64,000 bases of DNA, from the NCBI RefSeq assembly GCF_022682495.2, contig NC_071390.1, forward strand, positions 148,342,583 to 148,406,582. The letters are read 5' to 3'. Positions 13,080 through 25,372 of the stretch are shown here, piece by piece. The translations under genes and the position numbers were made by a program. The DNA comes from Desmodus rotundus (Eukaryota; Chordata; Mammalia; Chiroptera; Phyllostomidae). The notes under the pieces are model-generated. The model did not search any database. It was not told the origin of the DNA and saw nothing but the letters and a program-made list of their open reading frames with translations. Positions within the stretch are counted from its first letter, which is position 1. Each line of letters begins with the position of its first letter.

Positions 13080-13092
13080 CCCCCCCCCCCCC
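13080..13092 (+). repeat. Poly-C run
   Basis: Thirteen consecutive C residues, preceded by a second C-rich stretch (CCCGCCCCCCC) from about 13060. Homopolymers of this length are prone to slippage and to sequencing or assembly error. Confidence 0.9.
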
Positions 13093-13828
13093 AGGAAATC
13101 ATTGTAAAAACTGAAGTGGAGGATCAAGAAGAACCCAGTGAGCACCAGGGGAAAGTTGGAGAGGAGTGTTTGTGGATTTGAGGCTTTAAACAACAAAAAA
13201 TTACCAATTTATTACATCCCACCATCTTTCAAAACATATAAGGCAGCCTAATAAAATGTATGTAATATAAGGAGAGGAGGTGAAAATAAGTTGTGAACAG
13301 GGACAAGAGAATCAGGGCAGGGAAAATAAGATTAACCATGAAAAGGTTAGTCCAAAATCAGTATTTGTTGAAATATTATAAGAAAAAATATTTGTAGGAG
13401 TTCCTATGCATTTGCTGAAAAGGGACCACAAGTTTGGTTCCAAGCTTTCAGGCACATACACAAAAAAAGGGAACTCTGATCGCATTGTCAATTGCTTTAT
13501 TAATTTACTTAACTAATTACTTAATTAGTTATTTAAATGTACAAACCAATTGCCCAACTAAAGCACAACTCTCCCTGGTACCGAGACAAGAAAGAGATTT
13601 TTCCCCGTGGGTCTTCACAAAAAGGCGCGGAGGGACACAGTGGGAAGTGTCCTGGTGGCGCTTTCAAGTGAAAAAGACAACGGGTCTTATGAAGATGTTT
13701 CTTCCGTCAGTTGTCGAGAGGGGTGGAGTAAAAACACTATCACCCGATTCAGTGAAAGAAACTTGATGAAAATAAAAACTGTGCGGTATGAATGTAGAAC
13801 TTACCATGGGAACAATTTTAGAGCAGTA

Positions 13829-13900
13829 GTTCTTAACCTCTTCTGAGTTGTAGACTACTTTGGGAAACTTTCCATGCAGTTATTTTTTTTAAACAAATAT
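13829..13900 (+). mobile_element. Possible hAT-type DNA transposon end
   Basis: AGTAGTTCTTAACCTCTTCT resembles the cagtggttctcaacct terminal motif of non-autonomous hAT (Charlie/MER5-like) elements of mammals. The opposite end was not located, so this is a weak call. Confidence 0.3.
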
Positions 13901-14734
13901 GTATGAAGAATCTGCCCCGTTCCAGGCCATGGCAGCCATGGGAATATGCTGCCTGGATCTCCTTCTGGGTTCACCACCATACCATGTTCACACCGAGGCC
14001 GACCCACCCCTGTTCCCAGTCCCCACCCATGACAGAGCACCGTACAGGTGAGGGTCCTGAATTGTTCTGCAGGATGCGAGAACTTTGGCTCAAGGACCTC
14101 CAATAAGCCTGGCCAGAACTTTCTTAGAACTGTGTTATGGTCTGAAATTCTTTCAACCTGATCTTCGTTCCTTCCCTTTCTCCTTTCTTAGGCATCAGAC
14201 CTGCATTGGGGTCTAACAGTTCTGCCTGCCTCCTGCTCCCGCCTCTGTCTGTCACTGGCGTTTCCCCCAATAAATCTCAGCATCTGCTTTTCCAAGGAGC
14301 TAACCAACATGCACCAAGGTTTCCAGTTACCTGGACAGCCAGGGATCCTGTTCACCTGCCATTTACATTCTAGAGGGAAAAGGTAGATTACAAACAAGGC
14401 AACGAACAACAGTGAAAAATGCTGGAGCAAATATTCTTGTGCACACATCTTTTCACCCTTGTGTGATTTTCTCTTTAGGGCAATGAACTAAATTTTGGTA
14501 AGTGTCAAGTCACAGGGATTTTGAAATGATACACTTTGACTAGTACCTGGAGTGCTTCCATTCCAGGATGCCAAGGAAAGGCAGACCAAAAAACTTAAAC
14601 AGTCGGTGAGCCGGGAGAGAGGTGGCAATCTCTTGTGAAAACTGAGTCTGACGGGGACTTGCCTTGCCTGGAAGCCAGTCCACCTCTGTTGGAGTAGATT
14701 AATGGGGAAACTGTGGGCAGGGCAAGGTTGACTG

Positions 14735-14865
14735 ACCGTTTGTTCGTTCATTCATTCATTCATGCATTCGTTCATTCCATAGTGCTAGTTTGTGCCAGCT
14801 ACTGTGCTAATTACTAAGGGACAAGATAGAAGTAGTCTCTGCCCTATGGAGATGATTATACCATG
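14735..14865 (-). mobile_element. L2 LINE 3'-end relic (antisense) with (ATTC)n head
   Basis: It begins with TTCGTTCATTCATTCATTC, followed by TTTGTGCCAGCTACTGTGCTAA and TAGTCTCTGCCCTATGGAGATGA. This is the antisense order of an L2 3' terminus, whose sense strand ends in gaatgaatgaa repeats. Confidence 0.65.
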
Positions 14866-15289
14866 CAAGCCATTTAAGAATTATGAAATTTATCCCCTCA
14901 AAAATTTGTTTTTAAATCCCAACACCCTTAAAATAAGAGACTTTAGCTGAGGAGACTTGCAATCAAATTGATTGAGTTTGCCTGAGTCAAAATATTTGAT
15001 ATTTGATGAAATTAAATAGGTGGAAGGAACCAGAGCCCACCACTGGGACCCATCTGTCTGAAGGCAGGGAATCGTCCCCAATTGTTACATTTAGTCTCAG
15101 CTTTTGAGTCAACTATACTGTATGGGGAAAGGTTGCTGAGACCTAGTTAGAAAACAGATGTGGGAGGTGAGGAGTTCCTCCTTTTCTGGAATCCATCATG
15201 TTTGGCTGTGGGAGATCCAGGTTTGTAAAACTAGAAATAGGAGCCTTCCTGATGGCCAGCGTGACTGAGTTACCATGATGCCCCTTATA

Positions 15290-15765
15290 TCCATCTCTTG
15301 GTTAACTCAGCCTCACCACCCCTTGTCCTTGGCCCGGACAACTCTTCTTCCTCTTGATCTGGCTAACTCAGGCTGATCTTAAGTCTCAACTCTAATGTCA
15401 TTTATTCTAAGAAACCCCCTCCTAGGCTCGGTCAGATGCTGTTGCTACATGCTTCCATGGTACAGGGCACCCCCTATCACCATGTACGGTATTAAGCACA
15501 CTTTAGAAAACTCGTCTGAAGGGCCATGACCTACCTAGTTGGACAGGTCATGGCTTACAGTGGGGCACGATTATATCGCAGTCTATGTGAATAATGTCCC
15601 CTGAAGTTGGCTGTACATCTCTGCCCTGATTGCTTATTGTCGTATGGCTTCCCCATTAGGTGGTCCACTCCAGGAGGGCCTGGACCGTGTCTCTCTTGCT
15701 CATGATTTGTTCCCAACACCTAGCACTATTGCTGGTAACTATTAGTGCTTGATGTTTTCTGATTA
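15290..15765 (+). mobile_element. L2 LINE 3'-end relic
   Basis: Sense-orientation L2 features occur in order: TCTCAACTCTAATGTCATTTA, AAGAAACCCCCTCCTAGGC, then CCAGGAGGGCCTGGACCGTG, TTCCCAACACCTAGCACTATTG and TTAGTGCTTGATG. The 3' terminus is degraded. A 10-bp inverted repeat lies inside it at 15523-15554. Confidence 0.6.
15523..15554. repeat. 10-bp perfect inverted repeat, 12-nt spacer
   Basis: Arms GCCATGACCT (15523-15532) and AGGTCATGGC (15545-15554) are exact reverse complements. Each arm contains a TGACCT/AGGTCA hexamer, the nuclear-receptor half-site sequence. It sits inside an L2 relic. A function is not implied by the match. Confidence 0.8.
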
Positions 15766-16357
15766 ATGTAACAAATCTATCCTTATTAATGCATATAATG
15801 GTGAAATGTAACCTCCACACTAGATATAGCATACCTAAATTTTTCTAGGCGATGTATTTATAATTTGATTTAAAATAAGATCCTCAGTGGCATTTTTCCA
15901 TTTTTGTTTTATGCTGCTGTGTTAACATAACCAGATGCTCCCCAACCCACCACCCCACTCTATTTCCCAATAACCTTTACCAAACTCTTCGCTGGAAGGG
16001 CCGGCCTCACAGTTCCTGTGGCAGGGGCTAAGACCAGCTCTAAGGGCTCGGCAGTCTGATGACAGAGGATGAAAGGAGAAAGTTTTCCCTTGTGATGGTC
16101 AAGCAACAGTCAGATAGCAAAGTTCTACCCAACAAAGTAGACTTCTATCTCAGTGCCCCAGACTGCAAGGGAGTCTGGGAAATGAAGTCTTTTTCACTGG
16201 GAACACCGCTGGAGGTAAAGGAGAACAAATGATGAATAGGCAACCAGCAATCCTGTGACAGGCTCTAAAAGTAGTTTTTGCCAAATGCTGAAATGTGGGA
16301 AAATGGCCATGTCATACTCACACAGCTCAGAATATCCACATATAAAATAAAGCTATC
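15766..16357. other. Non-coding sequence, nothing recognised
   Basis: Unassigned sequence. No exon, RNA gene or confident repeat was seen. Confidence 0.5.
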
Positions 16358-16378
16358 TTTTTTTTTTTTTTTTTTTTT
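16358..16378 (+). repeat. 21-nt poly-T run
   Basis: Uninterrupted T run. On the minus strand it is a poly-A tail directly following the segment at 16379-16600. It is the usual mark of L1-mediated retrotransposition, but such runs also arise by slippage. Confidence 0.9.
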
Positions 16379-16600
16379 GGTCTGCTGTGCTGGTCACTAG
16401 GGTTGGATAAAGACAAATCACCCTCCACATCTCTTCTCTCAGAGGTTCTGCATATACATACCTTTGGGTCAGTTGTCCACGTTGGTGAATACAACCATCT
16501 CTGAAACAGTGATCCCAAAGAAGGAATCCATCTCCCACATGGCTCCTGGCAGGGCTCGGTGCCAGCCCCAGCATTCAGTCCCCAGAGGTCCCCAAAGCAT
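16379..16600 (-). pseudogene. Possible processed retrocopy with poly-A tail, unidentified
   Basis: Reading the minus strand, about 220 bp of non-SINE, non-L1 sequence ends in a 21-nt A run. One frame stays open to a stop about 85 bp before the A run and contains MWEMDSFFGITVSEMVVF. I do not recognise the peptide. No AATAAA signal was seen just before the tail, and no target-site duplication could be matched across the segment. A truncated retrocopy or an old retroelement 3' end would both fit. Confidence 0.2.
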
Positions 16601-19600
16601 GCTGTTATATAGGAACAGAAAAGATAGTGTGCTCCTTTGAAAGGGCAATATAAGAATTCAGAGAAATCATGTCCTGCTGCTTCCTACAACTCAAGCAAGC
16701 TACTTTCATAATTTAAAGCCAAATTAAAAACAAAACCCTAGATGTGGAATGCTTGTGGAGAAATGGAGACGAGCATGAGTTAAAACAGTATTCAGACTGG
16801 GCTCATGCTGCTTTGGAGAAAGTGGCAAGGTGACCCATGGTCACGTTTAGCTGGCAGAGGAAATGTAGGAGTATGATTGACTGTCTGGGATTTGTTAGCT
16901 AAGGGAGAATAGGAAAAGCAGTATAGAAAGAAATAACAAATTCTTAGAGGTTTTCATTCATAACTATCCACTTACCTGGCTGTATAAATTAACCAGAACC
17001 CAAACTCTTCCTAGTCAACCCATGTCTTCAAGGGTCCAATCAATAGATACTAAAAAGTGTCCATTCATTTGAAAACTGAGAGGAATAGTCTGCAACTAAG
17101 CAATACACAATGAAAATGATCTGAAATGACACATCTTTGGTAGAAAACATGCTGAGGATATGTGTATACATGTGTGACTATTTACAATAGAATTGAGGAA
17201 CATTTTTTCCATCTGAAATTAAATTTTGCAATTTAATAGAACCCACTCTGATGAAAAGGCCACTGCTTCAATAAGAAAGTCATTTATTTGCAACATTAAT
17301 CATCTTAAACTCATAGTTTCTCCAGAGGGACAACCCCCATGTTTATTTCCATTTATATTATCTTTAACAGGAAACAATGACTTTGCTAGAGTTGTACCCT
17401 CACTAATACTGTAAGAGAAAACCTAGAAATATGACGGGCTTAATAACTTCCCCTTGGGCACCATAATCACAAGTGTAAATGATAGCATTTGCTTTGCATG
17501 CAATAAAAACTACATGCATTAAAATAACTAGGCTGAGCGTATCTGAGGACGATGGAACTCAAGGAGAAGGCCTTATTTGTGTGTGGCTTGTACAACTGGA
17601 AGATTCTGACTGACATTCACTACCACAACAACGACAGAATTTCACATAATCCTTACTCTTCTGGATACCCAGATAGTCTTGAAACACTTTTAATAAGGCT
17701 TTTAAATCTGAAACTATTTGAAATGATCAATTGAGTCTTTGCTTGGCAAAAGCTATGGCATCAAAGGAATTCTTCATGGATTTCAATAGTCTTTGTTAGC
17801 AGTGAAATACGCATTCACTGCATGGTTCAGTATTTCCTTTGTTTCCCACAGCAGAGATGGCAAACAAGTGGCCCCAGGACCCGGTCCTTCTCCTGGGACA
17901 AGCATCCATAGTCGACCTTGGCATACTGTCTTGCCCAGACCAGCTTTCTTGAGATAACACTTCAATGAGCTGCCAGTTGGTCAGTGCTTAGGTGAAACCT
18001 ATTTAGCGTTTCTGTCCCCCAAAGTAGCTCTGTGTACTTGGTTTAAAAGGTTGGCTACATTCCATATATTCAACTCTATAAAATTCCTTTCTGTAACTGT
18101 CAAAAATGTTTCTCTATAGGCTATTATAAAACCAGATGGGGTTTAAACATAATTAAAATACCACCAGTCTTTAAACTCACACATGAAGAAGATAAAATAT
18201 CATAAAATGATCAGCCTGCTAATTTATAAAAACCAGAGGGATAATTTTGTAAGTATATTTTTGTTTGATGGAGTAAGCCAATAAGAACAATAAGTTGTGT
18301 TGGTCTGTGAAATGTTAGTGTCCGAGAGGAGTTTGTTGTCACATTTTAACACTGCATTTCTGCCATAGTGGTAGCTAACATAACATCGCTGGTCTTCAAA
18401 AATAAGTTTATCTAGGAAGCTTTTTGTTTATGTTAATGTAAAATACGCAGTAACTTTCTTAAGTAGGTAAATTTTAGCAGCAAAAACATAGCTTTCAGTA
18501 TCATGCTTTGTAATAGGTTTTTCCTCAAGTCTGTTCCCAACAGTCTTCTCCAGGTAAGATTAACTTCCAGCCCTAAGCCATCCATCTGCCTCATATGCTT
18601 TGATCCTTATTTCTTTCCTTATTTCTATCAGAATAGTTGAATCATAAGACTAGTGTTACTGAAAGCTTACTCAGGTGGCAGGGAAATAAACGCAAACATG
18701 ACTGGAAGATTTCTTAGTCTCTTCTTCCTTGACCTGGGACCGTTTGCTTCTTGTGATGTGAAAGCAGCAGCGGGTGAGGAGTGGGCTGGGAGGGTTGCTG
18801 CAAGAGGCCTGCAGGGGGCCCTGCGTTTACTGTCTCTACACACCGTTTCCTCCGGTCCTCTCCATTGAGTCCCAGCAAGCAACGAAATAGACAGGGGCGG
18901 CGTGACATGTTAACATAAAAGAAGGACTTGTGTGAAATGGAAAGCCAAAAACTATCATACATGCTGGATGATGGCCAACTCTTTAAGGTGAAAAGAAAAC
19001 ACAAACCTTCTCTCCATTTGCAGTCAACTTGGGAGCTAAGTGTTCTCTCATCTCCGCTATTGATTACATAAGCATAAAATCAGCTGGGAGCAGAGGACCC
19101 TGCCCCTGCCCCGGGCATGTCACTCAGCAGCTGGCAGGCCTAAGGAATTGCATCTGGGGAAGGAACACAGACCGGGGGGGCGGGGGTCACCTCGCCCATT
19201 CCCACTGTTGGGGAACTTGGCTGGATGTGGTGTGTTTTCTCTTCTGTAGTGGGGTGGTGACTCTTGCACTAAGGGAAGGGGGGAGGGGAGAAATAACATA
19301 GTGGGTGTGTACGTGCTCTGTCAATCAGGGAAGAGTCCCAAAGAGCTCCAGCAGTGTCAGGTGTGACGTTATTGTCATCCAAATCATATCCTGTCGATCT
19401 GACGTATTTTGGGACATGCAGCTCTTTCCCTAGACTCAAACAAGATAGAGAGATTTAGATTTAGAGATTGTCAAGTTCATCTTTTAGTTTATTTTCAAGT
19501 ACTACCTACCCATGGTTTTCAACCCAACTCAGCATTCAGAATCAAGTGTAGATTTTGTTTTGCTTTTTAAATGTATATATTGTATATATTTTTGAAATAT

Positions 19601-20239
19601 ACAGATGTCATGCTCACATTTTACTCCAGGACCAAACAGGATCCAATTGTTTTTTGAAAGATCTGCTGGTAATTCTTATGCAGGGCCGAGGACCACACCC
19701 TCAGGGTGGTCCGGGACAGTTAGTTGTCTTATCCCCACACCCCCAGACCCTAGGTTTCCTTTCTTCCACGCAGTTCTGAGTGCAATGGGAAAGGATGGTA
19801 TAAGATTTCACTGGCAGGCTTTCCTGTGCCTTGGCCCTTCCTTCCTCCCTTTACCTTCCCAGGAGATGCTGGCTACCTGAAGAATCCAAGCAACTCTTCT
19901 CCTGCCACCCCACCTCCTCTTTCTCTGGTGGTGATGACGAGTTGGAATGTCAGCCACCTGAATGGGGACACTGGCTCCATCTCTTAGCATCTGGTATTCA
20001 ATACAATCACAATGTATAGTGCCATGGCTAAGGAAACACTGAATGAAATTTATTATACTAAAAGATATAAGTGGGCATTTAAAATAAGTGCCTGGGATTA
20101 CATTTTGCTGAATTCCAATGTTAAACTTGGTACTGAATTGATGTTATTTTTTTGTGCCAGGTGATGCCTGCACTGGCAAGACACAGATCCTTTGATTCAT
20201 ACTAATCTGTTCTCTTGAGTGAAAAATACTTTATTATTT
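16601..20239. other. Non-coding sequence, nothing recognised
   Basis: A 3.6-kb unassigned stretch. A G-rich run (CGGGGGGGCGGGGG, about 19172-19186) could form a G-quadruplex. Open frames of 60-96 codons have no recognisable features. Confidence 0.4.
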
Positions 20240-20252
20240 TAAGTTGTTTCTC

Positions 20253-20490
20253 TCTCTCTTTTTTTTTTATCCTCACCCGAGGACATGCTTATTGACTTTA
20301 GAGAGAGAGGAAGGGAGAGAGAGGGAGAAATACACATCAATGTGAGAGAGAAATCAATTGGTTGCCTCTCGAATGCACCCCTGACTTGGAGCCGAGCCCA
20401 CAGTCTAGGCCTGTGCCCTGACCGGGACCCGAACCTGTGTCCTTTCGGTTTACAGGATAACACTCCAACTGAGCCACACTGGCCAGGGCT
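20253..20490 (-). mobile_element. Ves-type bat SINE (antisense) with target-site duplication
   Basis: The 5' end is at 20490 (top strand GCCACACTGGCCAGGGCT). On the minus strand the A box TGGCTCAGTTGG and B box GGTTCGGGTCCC are both present, so the pol III promoter looks intact. The pyrimidine-rich 3' part and T-rich run lie on the left. An imperfect 13-bp duplication flanks it: 20240-20252 (TAAGTTGTTTCTC) and 20491-20503 (TACATTGTTTCTC). Confidence 0.9.
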
Positions 20491-20503
20491 TACATTGTTT
20501 CTC

Positions 20504-23500
20504 CTTAACTCACCCAGTTACAGGCATGCATATAATTTCAGCAGAGTTCATTCTAATCAGCACAATTCTAGAGAAAGGTTTCTGTGGCTTTGTATATCCT
20601 TCCCTTTTTTCCCTAAGAGCTTGTTTTAAATTAAATTAATCTTCCTATACTTTGCTATTAAAATCTTCTCCGGTTGATACAGGTAAGATCATCAAACTGA
20701 TTGCTGACATCTAGAATGTGGCTGTTCTTTTCATTTCCCCTAAGTTTTTCAGCACGTTTTTACAGCAAATTTTCCCAGCTGGTAAGGGACCCAGCTTCTG
20801 GAAGAAGCAAGAAGCGCAGCCTCGCTCCCCAGCTGCATGTTATTACGTTATTCCCAATTCACAGGAAATGAACAATCATTTAGTCTTGACAGGTACATCC
20901 AGAAACCCGCTGTCTTCGTTTTCAACCTGAAAAACAATCAGGGCCTGCAGAAGTTAAGCATTAGTCTTAAAATATGCTTCATATTTTTTTGCCAATCTTA
21001 TGAGAATATCTTGTGAAAGCTTTTGAAAACACTCTGGGAAAAAGCTGCCAACAGGCTTAGAGACCTGGGAGGAAAAAAATAATCATCCGAAAGGCTTTCC
21101 GTTCATGAAGATACGTAAGTTAGTGGTCCCTTGTGAGCTGGTGCAGTTCAGACACATGTGATGGTAATTGGGGTGTAACCCAAATAAATGGCTTTTATAG
21201 TCGACGATTAGACATAACGCAAAGCAAAGTTGTCAGCAGTAAGCGCCCTCCGACTCAGTTCTAGGGTGAACTAAAAGCAATTACAAATATGCTAGGGAGG
21301 GGCTTTTTCCTTTTTATCCTAATGGATTTGTCCCTCGGTTTGAAAATATTTCCATTTTCTGAACATAGTTTTCCAAAGTAGAAACACGATCAACACAAAG
21401 TAGTACTCCCATTTGACTCGCAGGTTCAAATTCACAAAGCGCTGCCAGGGGCGTTGCTTCCCACCCACCCCCCTACTCCTCCTCTGGCTGTGGAGGCTGG
21501 CCCCCACTTTACAGGTGACAAACAGAGACACGAGGGAGGCTTCGCAGGCTGGCTGGAGTCGCGGCAGCTGGGTCTCCTGACTGCTATGCCAACGCTGTTT
21601 AGTCTATCTAGCCGAGGATTTTAAAACATTTACTTCAGCGTGACTCACTTTGCCCCCTATTATGGCCCATTTGTGTGTGTCAGTCTTTATCTCTGGACCC
21701 GAGTCAAACTTCGCCCTTTCTCCCACCTCCTCCTGTTTCAGAAGGGGGTGGGGGAAAAGTAAAGGCTAAATATGGAACACATGTGCTTCTCATCTGGGCT
21801 GTTTAGAGGGATCGGGAAATCGGAATTGTCGTTGGCTCTTTGGCCCGGTGTTTCGGCGTGCCCTTACACCTGGGTCCCGCTGGCAGGGCTACTGGCCCCG
21901 GGTGCACAAAGCCGGCCACGTTCATAATCAGCCTGCTAGTGCGTGCCTTCACACCAACGTTCATCTTGGGCTTCTGTGTGTTTTAGGGTTTTGCTTCACC
22001 GGTCTGTGAAAAATCTCCTTTTGTCTCTATCCTGAGCAGACTCGGAGGTTTGCAGTGAGAGAGTAGTAGACATGTTTTGGTAAAGACTGGAACCTTCTGC
22101 CACCTCTTCGACTGGACTGCAGTGGGTAGCCATGACTCATGGTGAGGTCATGCATTCCCAGGCAAAGTTTATAAGTAACGTGGAGGCTGAGCTATTTGCA
22201 GGTCCCCTACATACTGAGCATTCTAATGCTCACGCACCTCCACGTTGCACTGGCATCTTTTGAAGTAAAACTTCATGGGGTGAACAGGAAGACTACAACA
22301 TTTTTATTATAGTTGGCTTCCTTTGCTGAATTAGCGTTTATATTTTCCCAGTAGAAATCCCCAAATTGAAAATATAGAGGTGTCAGCTAGCACCACTTTA
22401 GTTAAGGTTGTGTCAACATTTCCTATAAACCTTGTTTTTCTAGGGTTTATAACTAGACCATAAAAATCTGCTCAGCTCTGAGACTTGGCATAGAGTAAAC
22501 TTAGGAGTGAATTTTGCAGAAATTGAAGAGGGAAAAATAAGTTCAGCTGTTTTTAACATGTGCCTGTTCTAAAATGGAAATGATTTTAAGATGTATTTTC
22601 TTATTAGTGGGACCCAAATGGAGCTTCAGTTAAAAAAAATAACTCATGAAGAAAGTATTTCATTAACATGGACTAATTGCCCTTGCAATTTTTAGAGAAA
22701 ATGTTCATGATTGAGGTGTCTAACTTAAACCCACGGACTGTGCATCAGCAGGTACGGGTTTCTCAAAGCAGTTAGCTGTGCATAATAATGGGATCTGGCA
22801 AATCGTGTGCACACCTTTAGTGCAGGAAACCACCAATGCTTCAAATGAAGAAGTCCTTCTGATAAAAGGTTAATGGGCCGTTTCAAAATACATAGTCATT
22901 CAGGATAGCATCCTCTTATTCATCTTCATTTAGTTTGTAGTTCACATTTATTGAGTGACTCCTCCCTCCCACCCACCCCCTCAAAAAAAAAGCAGTTCAT
23001 ATAATGTTTGTGTGAGAGAAATCTCCAATCTCTCTGAAAAATCCACCTTCCCTTGATTATAGGGCTGGTACTCTGTCTCCCCAGCAGCTCCCTCTGGCTG
23101 GACTGACAGGATTCTGGCCTGTTGGAGGCAGTCAGTCAGCACGTGGCCCTGTGCCTGTGAGGCCCTGGCCTGCAGTTGTCTGTCTCAGGCCATAAGCTCT
23201 GGGAAGATGGTAGCCACCAGTGATGGGAGCTTCATGGACGAAAGGAAAAAGGTGCTGGACCCAAAGCTGGAAGAACTGAGTTCCAGAGTCCTCTCTGGTT
23301 CTTAACAACTCTGTTGACCTAGGAGAGTTAGTCCCCAGGTATGGGGAAATCGGTACTCTGCTAACCTAGTAGAGTTAGTGAGTGATCCACTGGAATCATT
23401 ATATATGCAAACACTTGTTAAACTGTAAATGCTATTCACCTGAAAGGTGGTGGTACCTATCTCAGCACCTGGTATCTGTGGATACCTACTAAGTGTTGCT

Positions 23501-24570
23501 AGGACTCTAACAGTATGTTCCCCTTTCAGCTGATTCATGTGCAAAGGCCCTGGGCTTCCCATGTAACAGGCCACAACCACATTGACCAACAAGGGCTTCA
23601 CTTCTTCTGGTTACATTTTTCTGTTTCCACTACTCTTACTTGTTGCTGATCACTCACTGCCTTTTTTTGAATGGAAAATGTCCCAGAATCCTGGCTGCTC
23701 ATTTCCTCTGGACATTAATCCAGTCAAGCCCCAGATGCCACCTGTGATGTCACATCATTTTGCCCCTCCCCCAATCCGACCCCTATCCTGCAACGTGCCA
23801 GCAGGTCCTTCTGCTAGCTGCAGGGGTTCAGTGCTTGGTCGCCTGGGATTTTCTGAGGCTGACTCCCACTACATCCTAGAGATTCTTCCCTCGCGCAGAA
23901 CCATGCTACACAATTTAAGCATAAATGATTTGCATCTGTGGTGGGAATTTCCCGGCCGGGAGAGCTGCGGATGCCATGCACACCGTCAGTCCTCAGAAGG
24001 ATGTTGCACTTGGGTGAATGGTCTGTCACCATCCTGAAATTCTTGATACACTTTTACCACAAGGCCCCACACTTTCATTTTAGACTGCTCCCTGCAAATT
24101 ATGTAACAAGGTCTGGTCCTGCTTTTCTGCTAGCTAGCCTTCCACCTGGACCAGTCCTGCTGAGTGCTGGAGCCCAGGCTGACCACGGTTGGCGAGGTTG
24201 GAGGTCACCTTTCCTGGGAAGCAGAAGGATTTTGAGTGAGGCTTGCTGCCCCATCCGGGGCTGGGGTTGGCCTCCTATACTGGAGTCCCTACCCCACCCC
24301 ACCCCATGCCTGCTGCTGAGAGGAGTAGGTTTCTGTCTCTGGTCCCTGCTAAAACAAGAACCATTCAGCTCACTCCACAGGAGCCACACTCCCTGCCCAG
24401 CATTGCAGCCCTTCTTCCAGAAACTTGGATGCTGACATGGGCCTTCGTGGTCTCCAGTGGGGTCCTGTTCTGACTTGAAGGAGACACCAGGCACCTTGGA
24501 GCGGCCAGTCCGGAAGTGAGGACCACCATGGCTGCATGCAGCCCATGGTGGCCTTCTGCTCACCCAATCA
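20504..24570. other. Non-coding sequence, mostly unassigned
   Basis: About 4 kb with only one named repeat (antisense MIR at 21505-21610). A modestly CpG-containing patch lies at about 21810-21950, short of a CpG island. At 22133-22139 there is an AP-1-type TGACTCA inside an 11-bp near-palindrome. Overlapping open frames of up to 167 codons at 23.6-24.6 kb show no domain I can recognise. Confidence 0.4.
21505..21610 (-). mobile_element. MIR SINE relic (antisense), weak
   Basis: TTTACAGGTGACAAACAGAGACACGAGGGAGGCTTCGCAGG, followed by AGCTGGGTCTCCTGACTGC, follows the antisense MIR order (tttacagatgaggaaactgaggc..., agctgggt, ctgactcc). Its ends are vague. Confidence 0.5.
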
Positions 24571-24574
24571 AAGC

Positions 24575-25090
24575 TGGGTACTGACCATGTGCCAGGCACC
24601 ACGTGGGCACTGGGGACACATCAGTAATCAAGACAGAGATGTCCCTGCCCCAGGAAGTTCACTTTCTAGTGGGAGAAGACAGACAATGAATACATGAGTA
24701 AATGTGTGGGTTGGACAATGAACGGTGCAGTGGAAAAAGTAGATGGCAGGGTAAGAAGATAGCACGTGGGAGTGGGGGGGGGGGGCAGCTCACAAGAGGA
24801 GGGGAAAATCTGATCCGAGATTTGAAGGCATGGAGGACACTGGAGCTGTGAATGTCTAGGGGAGGAGCTTCTTCACAGAAGGTATCTTGTTGGTGCAAAA
24901 GCCCCAGGCAGCAAGCATGGCTGACCAGGAGCAGGCAGGAGGACATGTGGGTGGAGCGATGAGAGGAGGTAAATCCTGCAGGGCCTGGAGCCACGGAGTA
25001 ACAGGGTCTGTTTCAAAAGTACGTCTCTGGCTCCTGTGGGAGGACAGACTGCAGAAGGACAAGCGTGGAAGCAGTAAGACCAGCCAGGAA
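24575..25090 (-). mobile_element. L2 LINE relic (antisense)
   Basis: Well-preserved antisense L2 blocks: ACTGACCATGTGCCAGGCACC, CACTGGGGACACATCAGTAAT, CAAGACAGAGATGTCCCTGCCC, GGAAGTTCACTTTCTAGTGGG. Further upstream L2 sequence seems to continue to about 25090 (GTGGGTGGAGCGATGAGAGG, CAGGGCCTGGAGCC). A 12-nt G run (24774-24785) interrupts it. Confidence 0.7.
24774..24785 (+). repeat. Poly-G run
   Basis: Twelve consecutive G residues within the L2 relic. This is a slippage-prone tract and a possible assembly-uncertain position. Confidence 0.9.
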
Positions 25091-25372
25091 GCTAATCAAT
25101 GATCCAGAGGGAAACCGCTCACTCCTTTGGAGGGTACACACGCCTCTGTGCTCCCTTGAATGCTGTAATTGGGGCGTTGACTCCCCTTCTCACACTCAGG
25201 GAGCCTGAGCCAGTTCTGCCCTGGCTCCTGTCCCAGGGCAGCCTCATCTCTTCCCACTTCTTTTTCACACCTTCATGGTGTGGAGGCCTCAGCAGCCTTT
25301 GCAGGGAAATCCACCCAAGAATGAGCAGACTGCCAAGGCCTAGCAGGTCATCCCCTTGGCTATAGAGTCAAC

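Larger units (their letters stand above)
12055..14730. other. Non-coding sequence, mostly unassigned
   Basis: AT-rich unassigned sequence, apart from the poly-C run at 13080-13092 and a possible DNA-transposon end at 13829. No exon or RNA gene was recognised. Confidence 0.45.

Noticed and set aside
24099..24602. Overlapping 165-167-codon open frames on both strands
   Set aside because: Mutually overlapping antisense frames without domain features, as expected from a GC-richer stretch with few stop codons.
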